Source: Gammaproteobacteria bacterium (GTDB lineage Bacteria; Pseudomonadota; Gammaproteobacteria; Acidiferrobacterales; Sulfurifustaceae). From it: 64,000 bases of DNA. The notes beneath the pieces are model-generated. The model saw nothing but the letters and a program-made list of their open reading frames with translations, was not told the DNA's origin and did no database searches. Both the position numbers and the translations under genes were made by a program. The stretch is taken from contig JACQFZ010000046.1 of assembly GCA_016199745.1 (NCBI GenBank), positions 1-64,000 of the forward strand, read 5' to 3'. Shown here in pieces: positions 41,733-50,881 of the stretch; position 1 is the first letter of the stretch; the number at the start of each line of letters is the position of its first letter.

Positions 41733-42611
41733 CTAGCGAATCTCTGCCAGTAGACGCTCCATCATTCGCTCCGCCTGCGACCAATAACCGCCGCCAAACA
41801 AATTGGCGTGATTGAGCACGTGGTAGAGGTTGTATAAATCGCGCCGCACGCCGTAACCCGGATCTAACGGCCACGCTTCGCGATAGGCACCGTAGAAGCG
41901 CGTCGAAAATCCACCGAATAGCTCGGTCATGGCTACGTCCGTCTCGCGGTCGCCGAAGTAAACCGCCGGATCGAAAATCGCCGGATCGCCATCGATCGTT
42001 TGCGCGGCGTTACCAGACCAGAGATCGCCGTGCAGCAACGACGGCCGCGGGCGATAGCCGGCAAAAAACCCATCGAGCTGTACCAGCAATTGTTCCCCTA
42101 AAGCGATGGCTGGGCGCCCAGCTGCTTGCCGTGCCGCCAACTGCAGTTGAAAGCGCAGGCGACGCTCGCGTAGAAATTCTGGCCAATGGTCGGTCGGTGC
42201 ATTGAGCTGTGGCGTCGAGCCGATAGTGTTGTCGCGGTGCCAACCGAATTGCGGCTGGGTCACCCGATGTAACGTCGCCAGCTGTCGCCCGAGTTGTTCT
42301 TGGGCAGCGCCGCTGGCGCTGCCGAGCGCTAGATATTCGAGCGCCAGGAACGCGTAGCCGTCGGCGACGCCATGGCACAGCGGTGTCGGTACCCGTACGG
42401 CGCCGGCAGCGGCCAGCGCCACCAAGCCGTCGGCCTCGGCCGCAAACATGGGTGCCCGTTCCGGCGTGTTGCGTTTGACGAAATACCGTCGCTCCCCGCA
42501 CTGCAGGATCGAGGCGGTACTAATGCAGCCGCCGCTGAGGGCGCGTGCAGTGGCGTTTTCGCAGGGTTGGCCGGTGGCGGTGGCAATTACGGCCATTACC
42601 CCCGACCACAT
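41733..42611 (-). CDS. Fructosamine kinase family protein
   Basis: About 292 residues from ATG 42611 (MWSGVMAVIATATG), chosen because relatives such as E. coli YniA begin MWQAI; an ATG seven codons upstream is possible. Protein-kinase-like fold: GGCISTASIL nucleotide loop, ATP-binding Lys in YFVKRN, catalytic loop LLHGDLWSGNAA, and metal-binding DPAVYFGDRETDVAM. Known: the family phosphorylates ketosamine (glycated) adducts so that they fall off proteins, a repair function. The downstream nudix gene would fit a metabolite/protein repair pair, but that is inference. Confidence 0.88.
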   Translation of the reverse strand: MWSGVMAVIATATGQPCENATARALSGGCISTASILQCGERRYFVKRNTPERAPMFAAEADGLVALAAAGAVRVPTPLCHGVADGYAFLALEYLALGSASGAAQEQLGRQLATLHRVTQPQFGWHRDNTIGSTPQLNAPTDHWPEFLRERRLRFQLQLAARQAAGRPAIALGEQLLVQLDGFFAGYRPRPSLLHGDLWSGNAAQTIDGDPAIFDPAVYFGDRETDVAMTELFGGFSTRFYGAYREAWPLDPGYGVRRDLYNLYHVLNHANLFGGGYWSQAERMMERLLAEIR

Positions 42612-42807
42612 CGATATAGGTGCTTTAGTCATTGACCTAAAAAGAGAAATTCGAGGAATCGAAACCGGGGTCTGAGCCATGCGACACACGTCGACAGCCG
42701 CCAACACACTCCCTAAAAACCCTTGATCATCATACGATTGATTGGCACTGGAATTGCACAATATCCGCTAAATCACCGTAAAAACCGCTTTGTAGCAAGG
42801 GCAATAG

Positions 42808-45141
42808 ATGTTGCACCGCCTCTCCATACGGGCCGGACTCATCGTCAGTGTCGTGGCGATGGGTACGCTCGGCCTCGGCCTAGCGGTTATCAGCGGTCGA
42901 ATCTATCGCGATCAGGCGATTGAAGCCGAGCGCGCGGCGCTGGTCGAACAAACCCGTCAACGGGTGGACGAAGTCCGGGCCAGTTTCGAACGCCAGGCGG
43001 CTATGTTAGCGCGTTTGGTGGAAGCGACGAGTGCCGCCCGCCACGCAGAGCCGTTAGAACAGATACTCACCAAGCTAATCGATACCAACGCCAGCGACGG
43101 CGTTGTGGCACTCACCCTCTACGACGCCGAGCTGCAGCCGCTGAGCACTCATGTCGCGGAAGGTCTGGAAGTCCCGGTAGGCGCCTGGACGACGCAGTGT
43201 AAGTCCTTGCCGCCGCCGTCGACCCGCGGCGATCAGGCGTTGCCGCTACGTCCGTTGTCGAGCGACTGCCTGCTGCAACGTCGACTCTACTACAGCGTAT
43301 TTGTTCCTATCGGCGAACGGTATTTGCAGGTGGTATTCGATTTTATACGAGGATTGGAAAATGCCGAGCATGTGTTGGGCACGCCGTTGCGCGTGTCTTT
43401 AACCTCAGGAACGGTGTTGGCCGAATCGACGGAATGGGCTGGCGCGATGTCCTCGGCGGATACGCTGGTAGCCGGTTACGTACTCAATGTTGCCGTTCCG
43501 CGGGAAATACCCCTACTGCTGCAAGCGGCCAAAGACGAGAGCGTGTTTTATGCCAAATTCGAGCGCTCGCGCTATGCCATCTTTTTTGCCTCGGCCGCGG
43601 TTGCGCTGCTGGGCATGTTGGCAGCATTGGTCTTGCTGGAACGTTTAGCGATTGCGCCGCTGTCCAATTTGTTGCAACAGCTGCGGCAACAGCGCGCCGA
43701 CGAGAGCCGCTTGGGTAGACGCGTATACAGTGACGGCAACAGTGAAGTTGTCGAGCTGGCGAGCAGCTTCAACCATATGACGGCAAAGCTCGAACATTTA
43801 TACGAGGACATCGAAAAGATGTCCTCCACCGATGCCTCGACGCAGTTGCCTAACCGCCGTTACTTCCACGGGCAGTTGACGGAGGCGGTGGCGCGGGCGC
43901 AGTACGAACACAAGCCGTTTGCGGTGCTCATTATGGATCTCGATCGATTTAAAGAGATCAACGATACGCTTGGGCACCATATCGGCGATTTGCTGATTCA
44001 GCAGGTGGCGGCGCGATTGCGCGGCAAGCTGCGCGATACTGATTTGCTGGCGCGCATGGGCGGCGATGAGTTTGCGGTGCTGTTGCCGGCCGTCACGACT
44101 AAGCAAGCTGATATGGCAGCGCGCATGTTGCTGCAATCGTTACGCACGCCGTTTGTAGTCGAGGCCAACGAACTGTATGTGCGCGCTAGCATTGGCGTGG
44201 CGCTGTATCCGGACCACGGCGTCGACGTGAATACACTGATTCAGCGGGCCGATGTCGCTATGTATGCAGCGAAGGCTGCCAGCTGTGGTCAAGCGGTTTA
44301 CGACGCGGAAATGGATCGACATCACCCCGCGCGATTGACGTTGCTGGGCGAGCTGCGGCAAGCGATCGAGCAAGAGCAATTCGTCTTGTACTACCAACCA
44401 AAAATCGCCCTCGGCTCGAATTGTGCCGTCGGTGCCGAGGCCCTGGTGCGCTGGCAGCACCCGAGCGGCCGCATGATCATGCCGGAAACGTTTATCCCGC
44501 TGCTGGAACAAACCGGCTTAATCCGCAGTTTGACGACCTGGGCCATCGGCGAGGCGCTACGGACCAGCGTCGCTCTACGTGCCCGTGGCTTTAATTTGCC
44601 GATCGCGGTGAATATCTCCATTCGCGATTTGCAAGATCCAGCCTTCATCGACGAGTTGGCTGAGCAACTCGCGACCCACAAAGCAACGCCCGATTGGCTG
44701 GAGTTGGAACTCACGGAAAATGCGATGATGGCAGACGTCGGTGGCGTTCTAGAAATGTTGTCGCGGTTGGCGGCGTTGGGTCTACCGGTCGTGCTCGACG
44801 ATTTTGGCACCGGCCATTCGTCGCTCGCCTATTTGAAGCGCCTGCCGATCAAGATGGTGAAGGTCGATAAATCGTTCGTGATGGGTATGGCGCGCGATCA
44901 AAACGATGCGGCTATCGTGAATACCAGCATTGCGCTGGCGCATAACCTTGGCCTCAAGGTGGTGGCCGAGGGGGTCGATGACCCCGACGCGTTGCACCGC
45001 CTGCGCGAGGCGGGCTGCGATGCGGTACAGGGACTCTATCTCAGCCGGCCGCTGTCCGCCGACGAGTACGGTGAATGGCTCGGCAAGTCGCATTGGGGAT
45101 TTACCAGCGGCGCAAAATTTCCGACCACTGCGATTCGTTAA
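42808..45141 (+). CDS. Membrane-bound GGDEF-EAL protein (bifunctional c-di-GMP enzyme)
   Basis: 777 residues. N-terminal transmembrane helix (about residues 7-29), a periplasmic sensor of about 225 residues with a double-Cys loop (QCKSLPPPS, SSDCLLQ), a second helix (about 253-275), a HAMP segment, GGDEF (about 335-500) and EAL (about 515-765). GGDEF is canonical (MDLDRFKEINDTLGHHIG, GGDEF) with inhibitory site RDTD. The EAL domain keeps its key residues: EALVRWQHP, VNISIRDLQ, ELELTENAMM, DDFGTGHSSL, VKVDKSF, VAEGVDD, QGLYLS. It could make or break c-di-GMP depending on the sensed signal. It is transcribed alone, divergent from the kinase gene. Confidence 0.92.
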   Translation: MLHRLSIRAGLIVSVVAMGTLGLGLAVISGRIYRDQAIEAERAALVEQTRQRVDEVRASFERQAAMLARLVEATSAARHAEPLEQILTKLIDTNASDGVVALTLYDAELQPLSTHVAEGLEVPVGAWTTQCKSLPPPSTRGDQALPLRPLSSDCLLQRRLYYSVFVPIGERYLQVVFDFIRGLENAEHVLGTPLRVSLTSGTVLAESTEWAGAMSSADTLVAGYVLNVAVPREIPLLLQAAKDESVFYAKFERSRYAIFFASAAVALLGMLAALVLLERLAIAPLSNLLQQLRQQRADESRLGRRVYSDGNSEVVELASSFNHMTAKLEHLYEDIEKMSSTDASTQLPNRRYFHGQLTEAVARAQYEHKPFAVLIMDLDRFKEINDTLGHHIGDLLIQQVAARLRGKLRDTDLLARMGGDEFAVLLPAVTTKQADMAARMLLQSLRTPFVVEANELYVRASIGVALYPDHGVDVNTLIQRADVAMYAAKAASCGQAVYDAEMDRHHPARLTLLGELRQAIEQEQFVLYYQPKIALGSNCAVGAEALVRWQHPSGRMIMPETFIPLLEQTGLIRSLTTWAIGEALRTSVALRARGFNLPIAVNISIRDLQDPAFIDELAEQLATHKATPDWLELELTENAMMADVGGVLEMLSRLAALGLPVVLDDFGTGHSSLAYLKRLPIKMVKVDKSFVMGMARDQNDAAIVNTSIALAHNLGLKVVAEGVDDPDALHRLREAGCDAVQGLYLSRPLSADEYGEWLGKSHWGFTSGAKFPTTAIR

Positions 45142-45568
45142 GCTTTTTACCGGCTAAAATTCCCTCTGTTTCTCCGCGGTACTAACCGTATTTCTCGTCC
45201 CTGCTGCTGGTCCCCTGACGTACCACCGCTTGTCTGGCGCGGTGATTTATGCACATGTGCTGCGAATCGTTAGTCGATGTTGCCGGAACCCCGAAAAATC
45301 CAGGATCGGAACGTCGCATCCTTTATAAGTGTCTGAAATGTATGGTATTTATGAGTCGCTTATTTTTTAGTCAACCCAACGTAATTTGGCTGTCATGAGC
45401 GCCTCCAGTCTTTCCGGGTATAGTCATCAACAGGGTTATCCACAGATTCTGTTAATAACCAGGGTTCGTTTTGTTACAAGAAGTTAGCGGCCATTCCTTC
45501 GGCAGCGTTGAGCGTGGATCATCTGTTTCACAAAGATTTCATAAAGGCCCGTGCTAGAGTCGCGCCCC
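45142..45568. other. Intergenic region with a DnaA box upstream of priA
   Basis: No gene is recognisable. At 45436-45444 there is a perfect DnaA box TTATCCACA in an AT-rich surrounding (CAGGGTTATCCACAGATTC). A single box is not an origin; it could be a DnaA-controlled promoter element or titration site for the replication-restart gene priA, which begins 125 bases downstream. Confidence 0.5.
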
Positions 45569-47773
45569 ATGTCAGCGGCCGCACGCACAATCCAAATCGC
45601 CATTCCGGCACCGCTGCGCAAATCGTTCGACTATCTCGTTCCCGCTGATTTGCCCATGCCGGCGCCTGGCGCACGTGTGCGTGTTCCATTTGGTCCGCGG
45701 CGTACGGTCGTCGGCGTTGTGTTGGCGGTCGCGGCGAGTGCCATGCCGCTGCGGCAGCTGAAGCCGATCGTTGAAGTCCTCGACGACCAGCCGCTATTGC
45801 CGCCATCGATGTTGCAATTGCTCTGCTGGGCCGCCGATTACTACCACCATCCGATCGGCGAAGTGATCGCTACCGCTTTGCCCGCGCGCTTGCGCCGCGG
45901 CGAGCCGGCGAACACGGGCGGCGCCAGTGTCTGGACCCTTACGGCGGAAGGTGCGGCGGTCGATGACGCCGTCTTTAAGCGTGCGCTCATACAGCAGCGC
46001 GTCTGGCGCGCACTTAAAGAGGCCGCGGCCGGACTGGACGACGATACGCTTGCCGAGCTTTCGCCACGTTGGCGTGCCGCTATCGATGGGTTGGCGGCAA
46101 AAGGTTGGGCAAGCGGGTATCAGCGCGAATGTCTTGAAGCCGGTGAGCACCTGCAGACGCCGCCGCCATCGATGACCGCCGCGCAAACCGCGGCGGTCGA
46201 TGCGGTTGTCTCGGCTAACGGCTTTCGCCCGTTTTTGCTGCACGGAGTTACCGGCAGCGGCAAGACCGAGGTGTATTTGCGGGTGATCGACGAGGTGCTG
46301 CGCCGCGGCCAGCAGGCATTGGTGTTGGTGCCCGAGATCAGTCTGACGCCGCAGCTGGCAGCACGTTTTCGGGCGCGTTTTCGCGAGCCGGTGGCGGTGC
46401 TGCACTCGGAAATGACCGACGCCGAACGCGCTTGCGCCTGGCTGATGGCGCACCACGGCAAAGTGCCGATCGTGCTCGGCACGCGCTCGGCGGTATTTAC
46501 GCCGTTGCCCAAGCTGGGTGTGATCGTGGTCGACGAAGAGCACGACGCCTCGTACAAACAACAAGACGGTTTCCGTTATTCCGCGCGTGATGTCGCCATG
46601 CTGCGCGCCAACCGCGCCGGTGTGCCGATCGTGCTCGGTTCGGCGACACCGTCGCTCGAAACATTGCAGCGCGTGCGTGCCGGCGCCTACACCGAGCTCG
46701 ATTTACCCGACCGCGCCGGCGGCGCGGCGATGCCGACGATCGAGCTGCTCGATTTGCGTCGGCTTGCCATTGACGACGGATTGTCGCATCCGCTGCGGAC
46801 TGCCATCAGCGAAACCGTGAGTCGGGGCGAGCAGGTGTTGTTGTTTCTCAATCGACGCGGCTTTGCACCGGTGTGGATGTGTTACGGCTGCGGCTGGGTC
46901 GCGCCCTGCCAGCGTTGTGACGCACGTTTGACCTATCACCGGGCGAGTTCACGCCTGCGTTGCCATCACTGCGGTGCCGACAGCGCGCTGCCGGCGACCT
47001 GCCCCGGTTGCCGCGGCACCGAGCTAAACGCCTTGGGCGAGGGCACCGAGCGTATCGAGACCGCGCTCAAGCAAATGTTCGCCACCGCGCGAATCGTGCG
47101 CATCGACCGTGACAGCGTTCGGGCGAAGGGAGCGCTTGAGGCTACCCTCGAAAGCGTGCACGACGGTCACGCCGACATCCTGGTCGGAACGCAAATGTTG
47201 TCCAAGGGCCATGATTTTCCCAACGTGACGCTCGTCGGCGTTCTGAATGCCGATCAAGGTCTGTACGGCAGCGATTTCCGCGCCGGCGAGCGTTTGGTAC
47301 AGCAGATCATCCAGGTGAGCGGCCGCGCCGGCCGCGCCGCCAAAGCCGGCCGCGTTTTGATTCAGACATATCATCCGGACCATCCGGTGTTCACTGCCTT
47401 ACGCCAGCAGAATTACCAACAATTCGCCGACTATGCGCTTACGGAACGCGGTGAAACCGGATTCCCGCCGTTTAGTCATCTGGCGCTGTTGCGTGCCGAA
47501 TCACCCGCCATCGGTGCCGCGCTCGCGTTCTTGCGCCATGCGCATGCGCTGGCGCGCGCATGTATGCCGGCGGCGGAGGTGCAATTGATGGATCCGATGC
47601 CGTCGCCGATGGAACGTCGTGCCGGGCGTTATCGCGCGCAGCTGTTGGTGCAATCGCGCACGCGCGCGCCGTTGCATGCGCTCCTAAGCGATTGGCTGGA
47701 GCGCATCAGCGCCCTGAAGGAAGCGAAACGCGTGCGTTGGTCGTTGGATGTCGATCCCATCGATACATATTAA
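45569..47773 (+). CDS. priA: Primosomal protein N' (replication restart helicase PriA)
   Basis: 734 residues from ATG 45569. 3'-DNA-binding N-terminal domain (IQIAIPAPLRKSFDYLVP), winged helix, Walker A LLHGVTGSGKTEVYLR, DEEH box VVDEEHDASYKQQDG, the paired zinc knuckles CYGCGWVAPCQRC and CHHCGADSALPATCPGC, and motifs V-VI (VGTQMLSKGHDFPNV, QVSGRAGRAAK). It loads the replisome at stalled forks. Confidence 0.96.
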   Translation: MSAAARTIQIAIPAPLRKSFDYLVPADLPMPAPGARVRVPFGPRRTVVGVVLAVAASAMPLRQLKPIVEVLDDQPLLPPSMLQLLCWAADYYHHPIGEVIATALPARLRRGEPANTGGASVWTLTAEGAAVDDAVFKRALIQQRVWRALKEAAAGLDDDTLAELSPRWRAAIDGLAAKGWASGYQRECLEAGEHLQTPPPSMTAAQTAAVDAVVSANGFRPFLLHGVTGSGKTEVYLRVIDEVLRRGQQALVLVPEISLTPQLAARFRARFREPVAVLHSEMTDAERACAWLMAHHGKVPIVLGTRSAVFTPLPKLGVIVVDEEHDASYKQQDGFRYSARDVAMLRANRAGVPIVLGSATPSLETLQRVRAGAYTELDLPDRAGGAAMPTIELLDLRRLAIDDGLSHPLRTAISETVSRGEQVLLFLNRRGFAPVWMCYGCGWVAPCQRCDARLTYHRASSRLRCHHCGADSALPATCPGCRGTELNALGEGTERIETALKQMFATARIVRIDRDSVRAKGALEATLESVHDGHADILVGTQMLSKGHDFPNVTLVGVLNADQGLYGSDFRAGERLVQQIIQVSGRAGRAAKAGRVLIQTYHPDHPVFTALRQQNYQQFADYALTERGETGFPPFSHLALLRAESPAIGAALAFLRHAHALARACMPAAEVQLMDPMPSPMERRAGRYRAQLLVQSRTRAPLHALLSDWLERISALKEAKRVRWSLDVDPIDTY

Positions 47774-47824
47774 AGCGGGTTATTTAGGTCCAGAATTTGA
47801 ATACCAGGCACCGGCATTACGCGC

Positions 47825-48382
47825 TCAGAGAACGGGTGTGTTTGTCGGTACCTGCAATCCAGAAGTCACCTCTGATAAATAAGGCGCACTAATGCGGCGC
47901 GTCCGTTCGACATCGAGCTTGCCCGTTTGGCGGTCAACGATGCGACCATCGGGGTCGATGAGAAACGCCGCCGGAATGACACGGACACCGTCGAACGTGC
48001 GCATGACCGTCCCTTCGACATCGAGTGCCACGGTGTAGGGTACTTGCCGTGTATGCACGAACGATTGCACATGGATCGGCGGGTCGTATGGCATGGCGAC
48101 GGCAATGAGTTCGAACCCGCGCGGATGCAGCTCTCCATAAAGCTTTATCAGGTCGGGCAATTCTTCGACACACGGCGCGCAGCTGGTCGCCCAGAAGGTG
48201 ACCAGCACCGGTCGGCCGCGCAACTCGCCGAGCGTAATACGGCGGCCGTCGAGCAGCGTAAGGTGCAGATCGGGCGTCAGTGTGACTCGGTCGGTCGGTA
48301 ACAGCAGCAACGCCGCGACGGCGGCCAGCGCCACCGCAATGACGAACACCACCAACGGCGAGGCGCGCCAGCGTGGATTCAT
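47825..48382 (-). CDS. Membrane-anchored TlpA-like thioredoxin-fold protein
   Basis: About 185 residues from ATG 48382; a TTG at 48448 would add 22 residues. An N-terminal hydrophobic helix (about residues 10-30) anchors a periplasmic thioredoxin domain with the redox motif CAPC in VTFWATSCAPCVEELPDL, the cis-Pro region VIPAAFLIDPDGRIV, and a short C-terminal helix. TlpA/ResA-like proteins reduce disulfides in apocytochromes or other exported proteins. It lies 89 bases after a 30-codon secreted peptide gene on the same strand, so they are probably cotranscribed. The specific partner is unknown. Confidence 0.85.
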   Translation of the reverse strand: MNPRWRASPLVVFVIAVALAAVAALLLLPTDRVTLTPDLHLTLLDGRRITLGELRGRPVLVTFWATSCAPCVEELPDLIKLYGELHPRGFELIAVAMPYDPPIHVQSFVHTRQVPYTVALDVEGTVMRTFDGVRVIPAAFLIDPDGRIVDRQTGKLDVERTRRISAPYLSEVTSGLQVPTNTPVL

Positions 48383-48471
48383 GCGTTCCGTGCTGGCAAC
48401 GCTCGCCGCTGCATTCTTAGCATTATTAGAAGTGTGTGAAGTAGGCAAGACTCAAGAAACTGACATCATCG

Positions 48472-48564
48472 TTAATACGGAGTCCCGTTCTGTGCCGCTG
48501 TTGCCGCTGACATCGTCATGCACCCAACCACCGCACTTGTTGCTAACCAAATACCCTTTTTCAT
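48472..48564 (-). CDS. Small secreted peptide or lipopeptide (30 residues)
   Basis: ATG 48564 is preceded by a strong AAGGAG six bases upstream, which is why I accept this very short gene. The product starts MKKGIWLATSAVVGC, has a hydrophobic core and ends AATAAQNGTPY. It reads either as a signal peptide with an AxA cut before QNGTPY, or as a lipoprotein with lipobox VVGC. Not a recognised family. It lies directly upstream of the TlpA-like gene. Confidence 0.5.
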   Translation of the reverse strand: MKKGIWLATSAVVGCMTMSAATAAQNGTPY

Positions 48565-48599
48565 GACCTGCTCCTTCTTCCTTGCCGTCGTTACGGCCT

Positions 48600-48615
48600 G
48601 TTGCGTTAACGTAAC
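48600..48615. promoter_or_regulatory. Operator-like palindrome upstream of the small peptide gene
   Basis: GTTGCGTTAACGTAAC pairs at 7 of 8 positions around a GTTAAC centre, 36 bases upstream of the peptide start. It could be a repressor site; no regulator is known. Confidence 0.3.
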
Positions 48616-48658
48616 AGACGTTGCATAAAGCAGAAATCCTCGTTTTCCCTCTATCGGC

Positions 48659-49831
48659 TCAGTGAGTTTCCGTTGACGGCGCGGGCAAGAACAGCAATTG
48701 CAGGTCATTCAAAAATTGTTGTCCGCGTTGTGTGGGACGCAGGCGTGTGCCGCTTTCTTCCAACAATCCGCGTTCCCGCGCCAGCCGTAGGGCGGGTTCG
48801 ATATCCGCGAGGGCGAGACCGGTGCGTTCGCTGAAGAGCGCGCTCGTAAAGCCGTCACACAGTCGCAGTGCATTCAACATGAATTCAAAAATGACATCGG
48901 CGCGCGCGATCGTATGCAGGGTCGCGCGCGCCGCCGGTGTGCCGGCCTTAGCAAGATAGGACTCGGGATGGCGCGTCTTCGACAAGCGGGTGATGTGATC
49001 GGCGTTGGTCAGTTTCGCGTGCGCGCCGGCACCGATACCGAGGTAGTCGCCGAATTCCCAGTAATTGCGATTGTGCCGACACTGCGCACCGGCACGTGCG
49101 TAGGCCGACACTTCATAACGCTGGTAGCCGGCAGCGGCCACTTGCGCGAGTAACGCTTCCTGCATCGCGTCGATCGTCAGCTCATCCGGCAACGTCGGCG
49201 GCTGCGCATGAAACAGCGTGTTCGGTTCGAGTGTGAGTTGGTACAGCGATAAGTGCGTCGGCGACGCGGCGATGGCAGTGCGGACATCGGCCAGCGCTTG
49301 GTCGACATCTTGATCCGGCAGGCCGTACATCAAATCCAAATTGAAGTTGTCGAAGCCGGCCGCGCGCGCCGCTTCGGCCGCGCGCAGTGCTTCACCGCGC
49401 CCATGAATGCGGCCGAGCGCGTGCAGCTTTTGGTCGTCGAAACTTTGCACGCCGATCGACAGTCGATTGATGCCGGCGGCGCGGAAACCTTGAAAGCGTG
49501 CGAGTTCGACCGTGCCCGGATTCGCTTCGAGTGTGATCTCGGCGTCGGCCGCGAGCGGGACGTGCTCGCGCACGCCGGCAAGCAGCCGCGTAATTGCTGC
49601 TGGGCTGAATAGGCTCGGTGTACCGCCGCCGAAGAAGATCGTCTCGATCGTGCGCCCGCCGGCGAGTGGCGCATCGAGCGTTAAGTCGCGCAGCAGCGCG
49701 TCGACGTAGCGGTTTTCTTCCAGCTCACCGCGCAACGCATGCGAATTGAAGTCGCAATAAGGGCACTTGCGTACGCACCACGGCAAGTGGATGTAGAGCG
49801 ACAGCGGCGGCGGTGTAGGGAAGGATGGCAT
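48659..49831 (-). CDS. hemW: Radical SAM haem chaperone HemW
   Basis: 390 residues from ATG 49831 (MPSFPTPPPLSLYIHLPWC). Radical SAM cluster CVRKCPYCDFNSHA, SAM-binding FFGGGTPSLFSP and the family signature RLSIGVQSFDDQKLHALGR, then the HemN C-terminal domain. It keeps the HemW form of the Cys motif (CxxxCxxC followed by DF). Known: HemW binds haem and hands it to respiratory enzymes. In most gammaproteobacteria it follows rph-rdgB directly; here about 6.8 kb separate them. Confidence 0.92.
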   Translation of the reverse strand: MPSFPTPPPLSLYIHLPWCVRKCPYCDFNSHALRGELEENRYVDALLRDLTLDAPLAGGRTIETIFFGGGTPSLFSPAAITRLLAGVREHVPLAADAEITLEANPGTVELARFQGFRAAGINRLSIGVQSFDDQKLHALGRIHGRGEALRAAEAARAAGFDNFNLDLMYGLPDQDVDQALADVRTAIAASPTHLSLYQLTLEPNTLFHAQPPTLPDELTIDAMQEALLAQVAAAGYQRYEVSAYARAGAQCRHNRNYWEFGDYLGIGAGAHAKLTNADHITRLSKTRHPESYLAKAGTPAARATLHTIARADVIFEFMLNALRLCDGFTSALFSERTGLALADIEPALRLARERGLLEESGTRLRPTQRGQQFLNDLQLLFLPAPSTETH

Positions 49832-49884
49832 CGTGCGAGTGGTCGGTACGGAGCGCCCATTGTATCGGCAAACCGGCCATTGTC

Positions 49885-50784
49885 TTACGGCGCCGCCGGT
49901 CCAATGAAATGGACGATGCGCGCGATCACATCGGCGTCCCGCAGCAACCGGCGATGGCTCAGACCATCGGTACGCAGGAATTGCGCCTGCGGCCAGGCGT
50001 TGGCGAGGGCGGCACCGCCTTGCCAGGGTATGTCGCGGTCGTCGGTGTCGTGCACGATCAGTGCCGGCATCGTCATTTGCCGCGCCATGACTTGCGGCGA
50101 GAAGCGGTCCCACGCGTCAGCACCGAAGCGTTGCGCAATCAATTGCCGGACGTTAGTAACGACGGACGTGGGCAGGGCCAATTCGGCGGCGAATACACGT
50201 AGCAGGTCGTCGAGTGTCGCCGGTGCGCCGATAGCGACGAACCGCTGGGCAAACGCATGGGTGCGCAACGCGTAAAGTGCGCAGGCGACACCGAACGAAT
50301 GGGCGATCACGGCATGCGCTGGCGCGAATTCTTGCGCGATGCGCTGGATGAGATCGCTGATCTCCGGCAACGTTGTTTCCTCGCCGGTGCTACGCCCATG
50401 CGCCGGCGCGTCGAACGCGACGACGCGATAACCGTTATCGACCAATGGCTGCACGAATTCACCGAGCTGCGCGCCGCGTCCGCTCCAGCCGTGTACCAGG
50501 AGCACGGTCGGTCCTGTACCCCAGGCGTACACCGAAATTTGTTTGCCGGCGTGCCGCAACGGATAGCAGCGGGCTTCCAGCAGTAATACTTCTTCGCGCG
50601 CCGGCGGATTGTGACGCTGCGGTCGAAACCAAAGATAGTTCGCGAGTCGCGCCGTGCTCGCCGGCGCCATTAGCCCGAACGATCTGAATAGCAGGCGCAA
50701 CAGCACCATCGGTAGCGGTCGCTTGGGTTTCTGTGCCGATGATTTTTGTCGGCGGATCGACGACACTTCCGTGGCTTGTTGCAT
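49885..50784 (-). CDS. Alpha/beta hydrolase
   Basis: About 299 residues from ATG 50784 (MQQATEVSS). Oxyanion motif LLVHGWSGRGAQ, nucleophile Ser in VIAHSFGVACAL, acidic residue in VHDTDDRDIPW and catalytic His in DGLSHRRLLRD. The substrate is unknown; the short lid suggests a small-ester hydrolase. It is divergent from a GlxA-type regulator with a 97-base gap, a usual regulator-target layout. Confidence 0.82.
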   Translation of the reverse strand: MQQATEVSSIRRQKSSAQKPKRPLPMVLLRLLFRSFGLMAPASTARLANYLWFRPQRHNPPAREEVLLLEARCYPLRHAGKQISVYAWGTGPTVLLVHGWSGRGAQLGEFVQPLVDNGYRVVAFDAPAHGRSTGEETTLPEISDLIQRIAQEFAPAHAVIAHSFGVACALYALRTHAFAQRFVAIGAPATLDDLLRVFAAELALPTSVVTNVRQLIAQRFGADAWDRFSPQVMARQMTMPALIVHDTDDRDIPWQGGAALANAWPQAQFLRTDGLSHRRLLRDADVIARIVHFIGPAAP

Positions 50785-50881
50785 TAGTCTTGCTTCTCGA
50801 TTGCCGGAATACATTATTTTTCTAACAGGCCAACTCAGGAAAAGTGGCGCATCCGCCGGAAAGCGCGCCGAATACGCCAGC

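Noticed and set aside
45430-45450. Replication origin at the DnaA box
   Set aside because: Only one box was found, with no dnaA/dnaN/gidA neighbours and no AT-rich 13-mer array.
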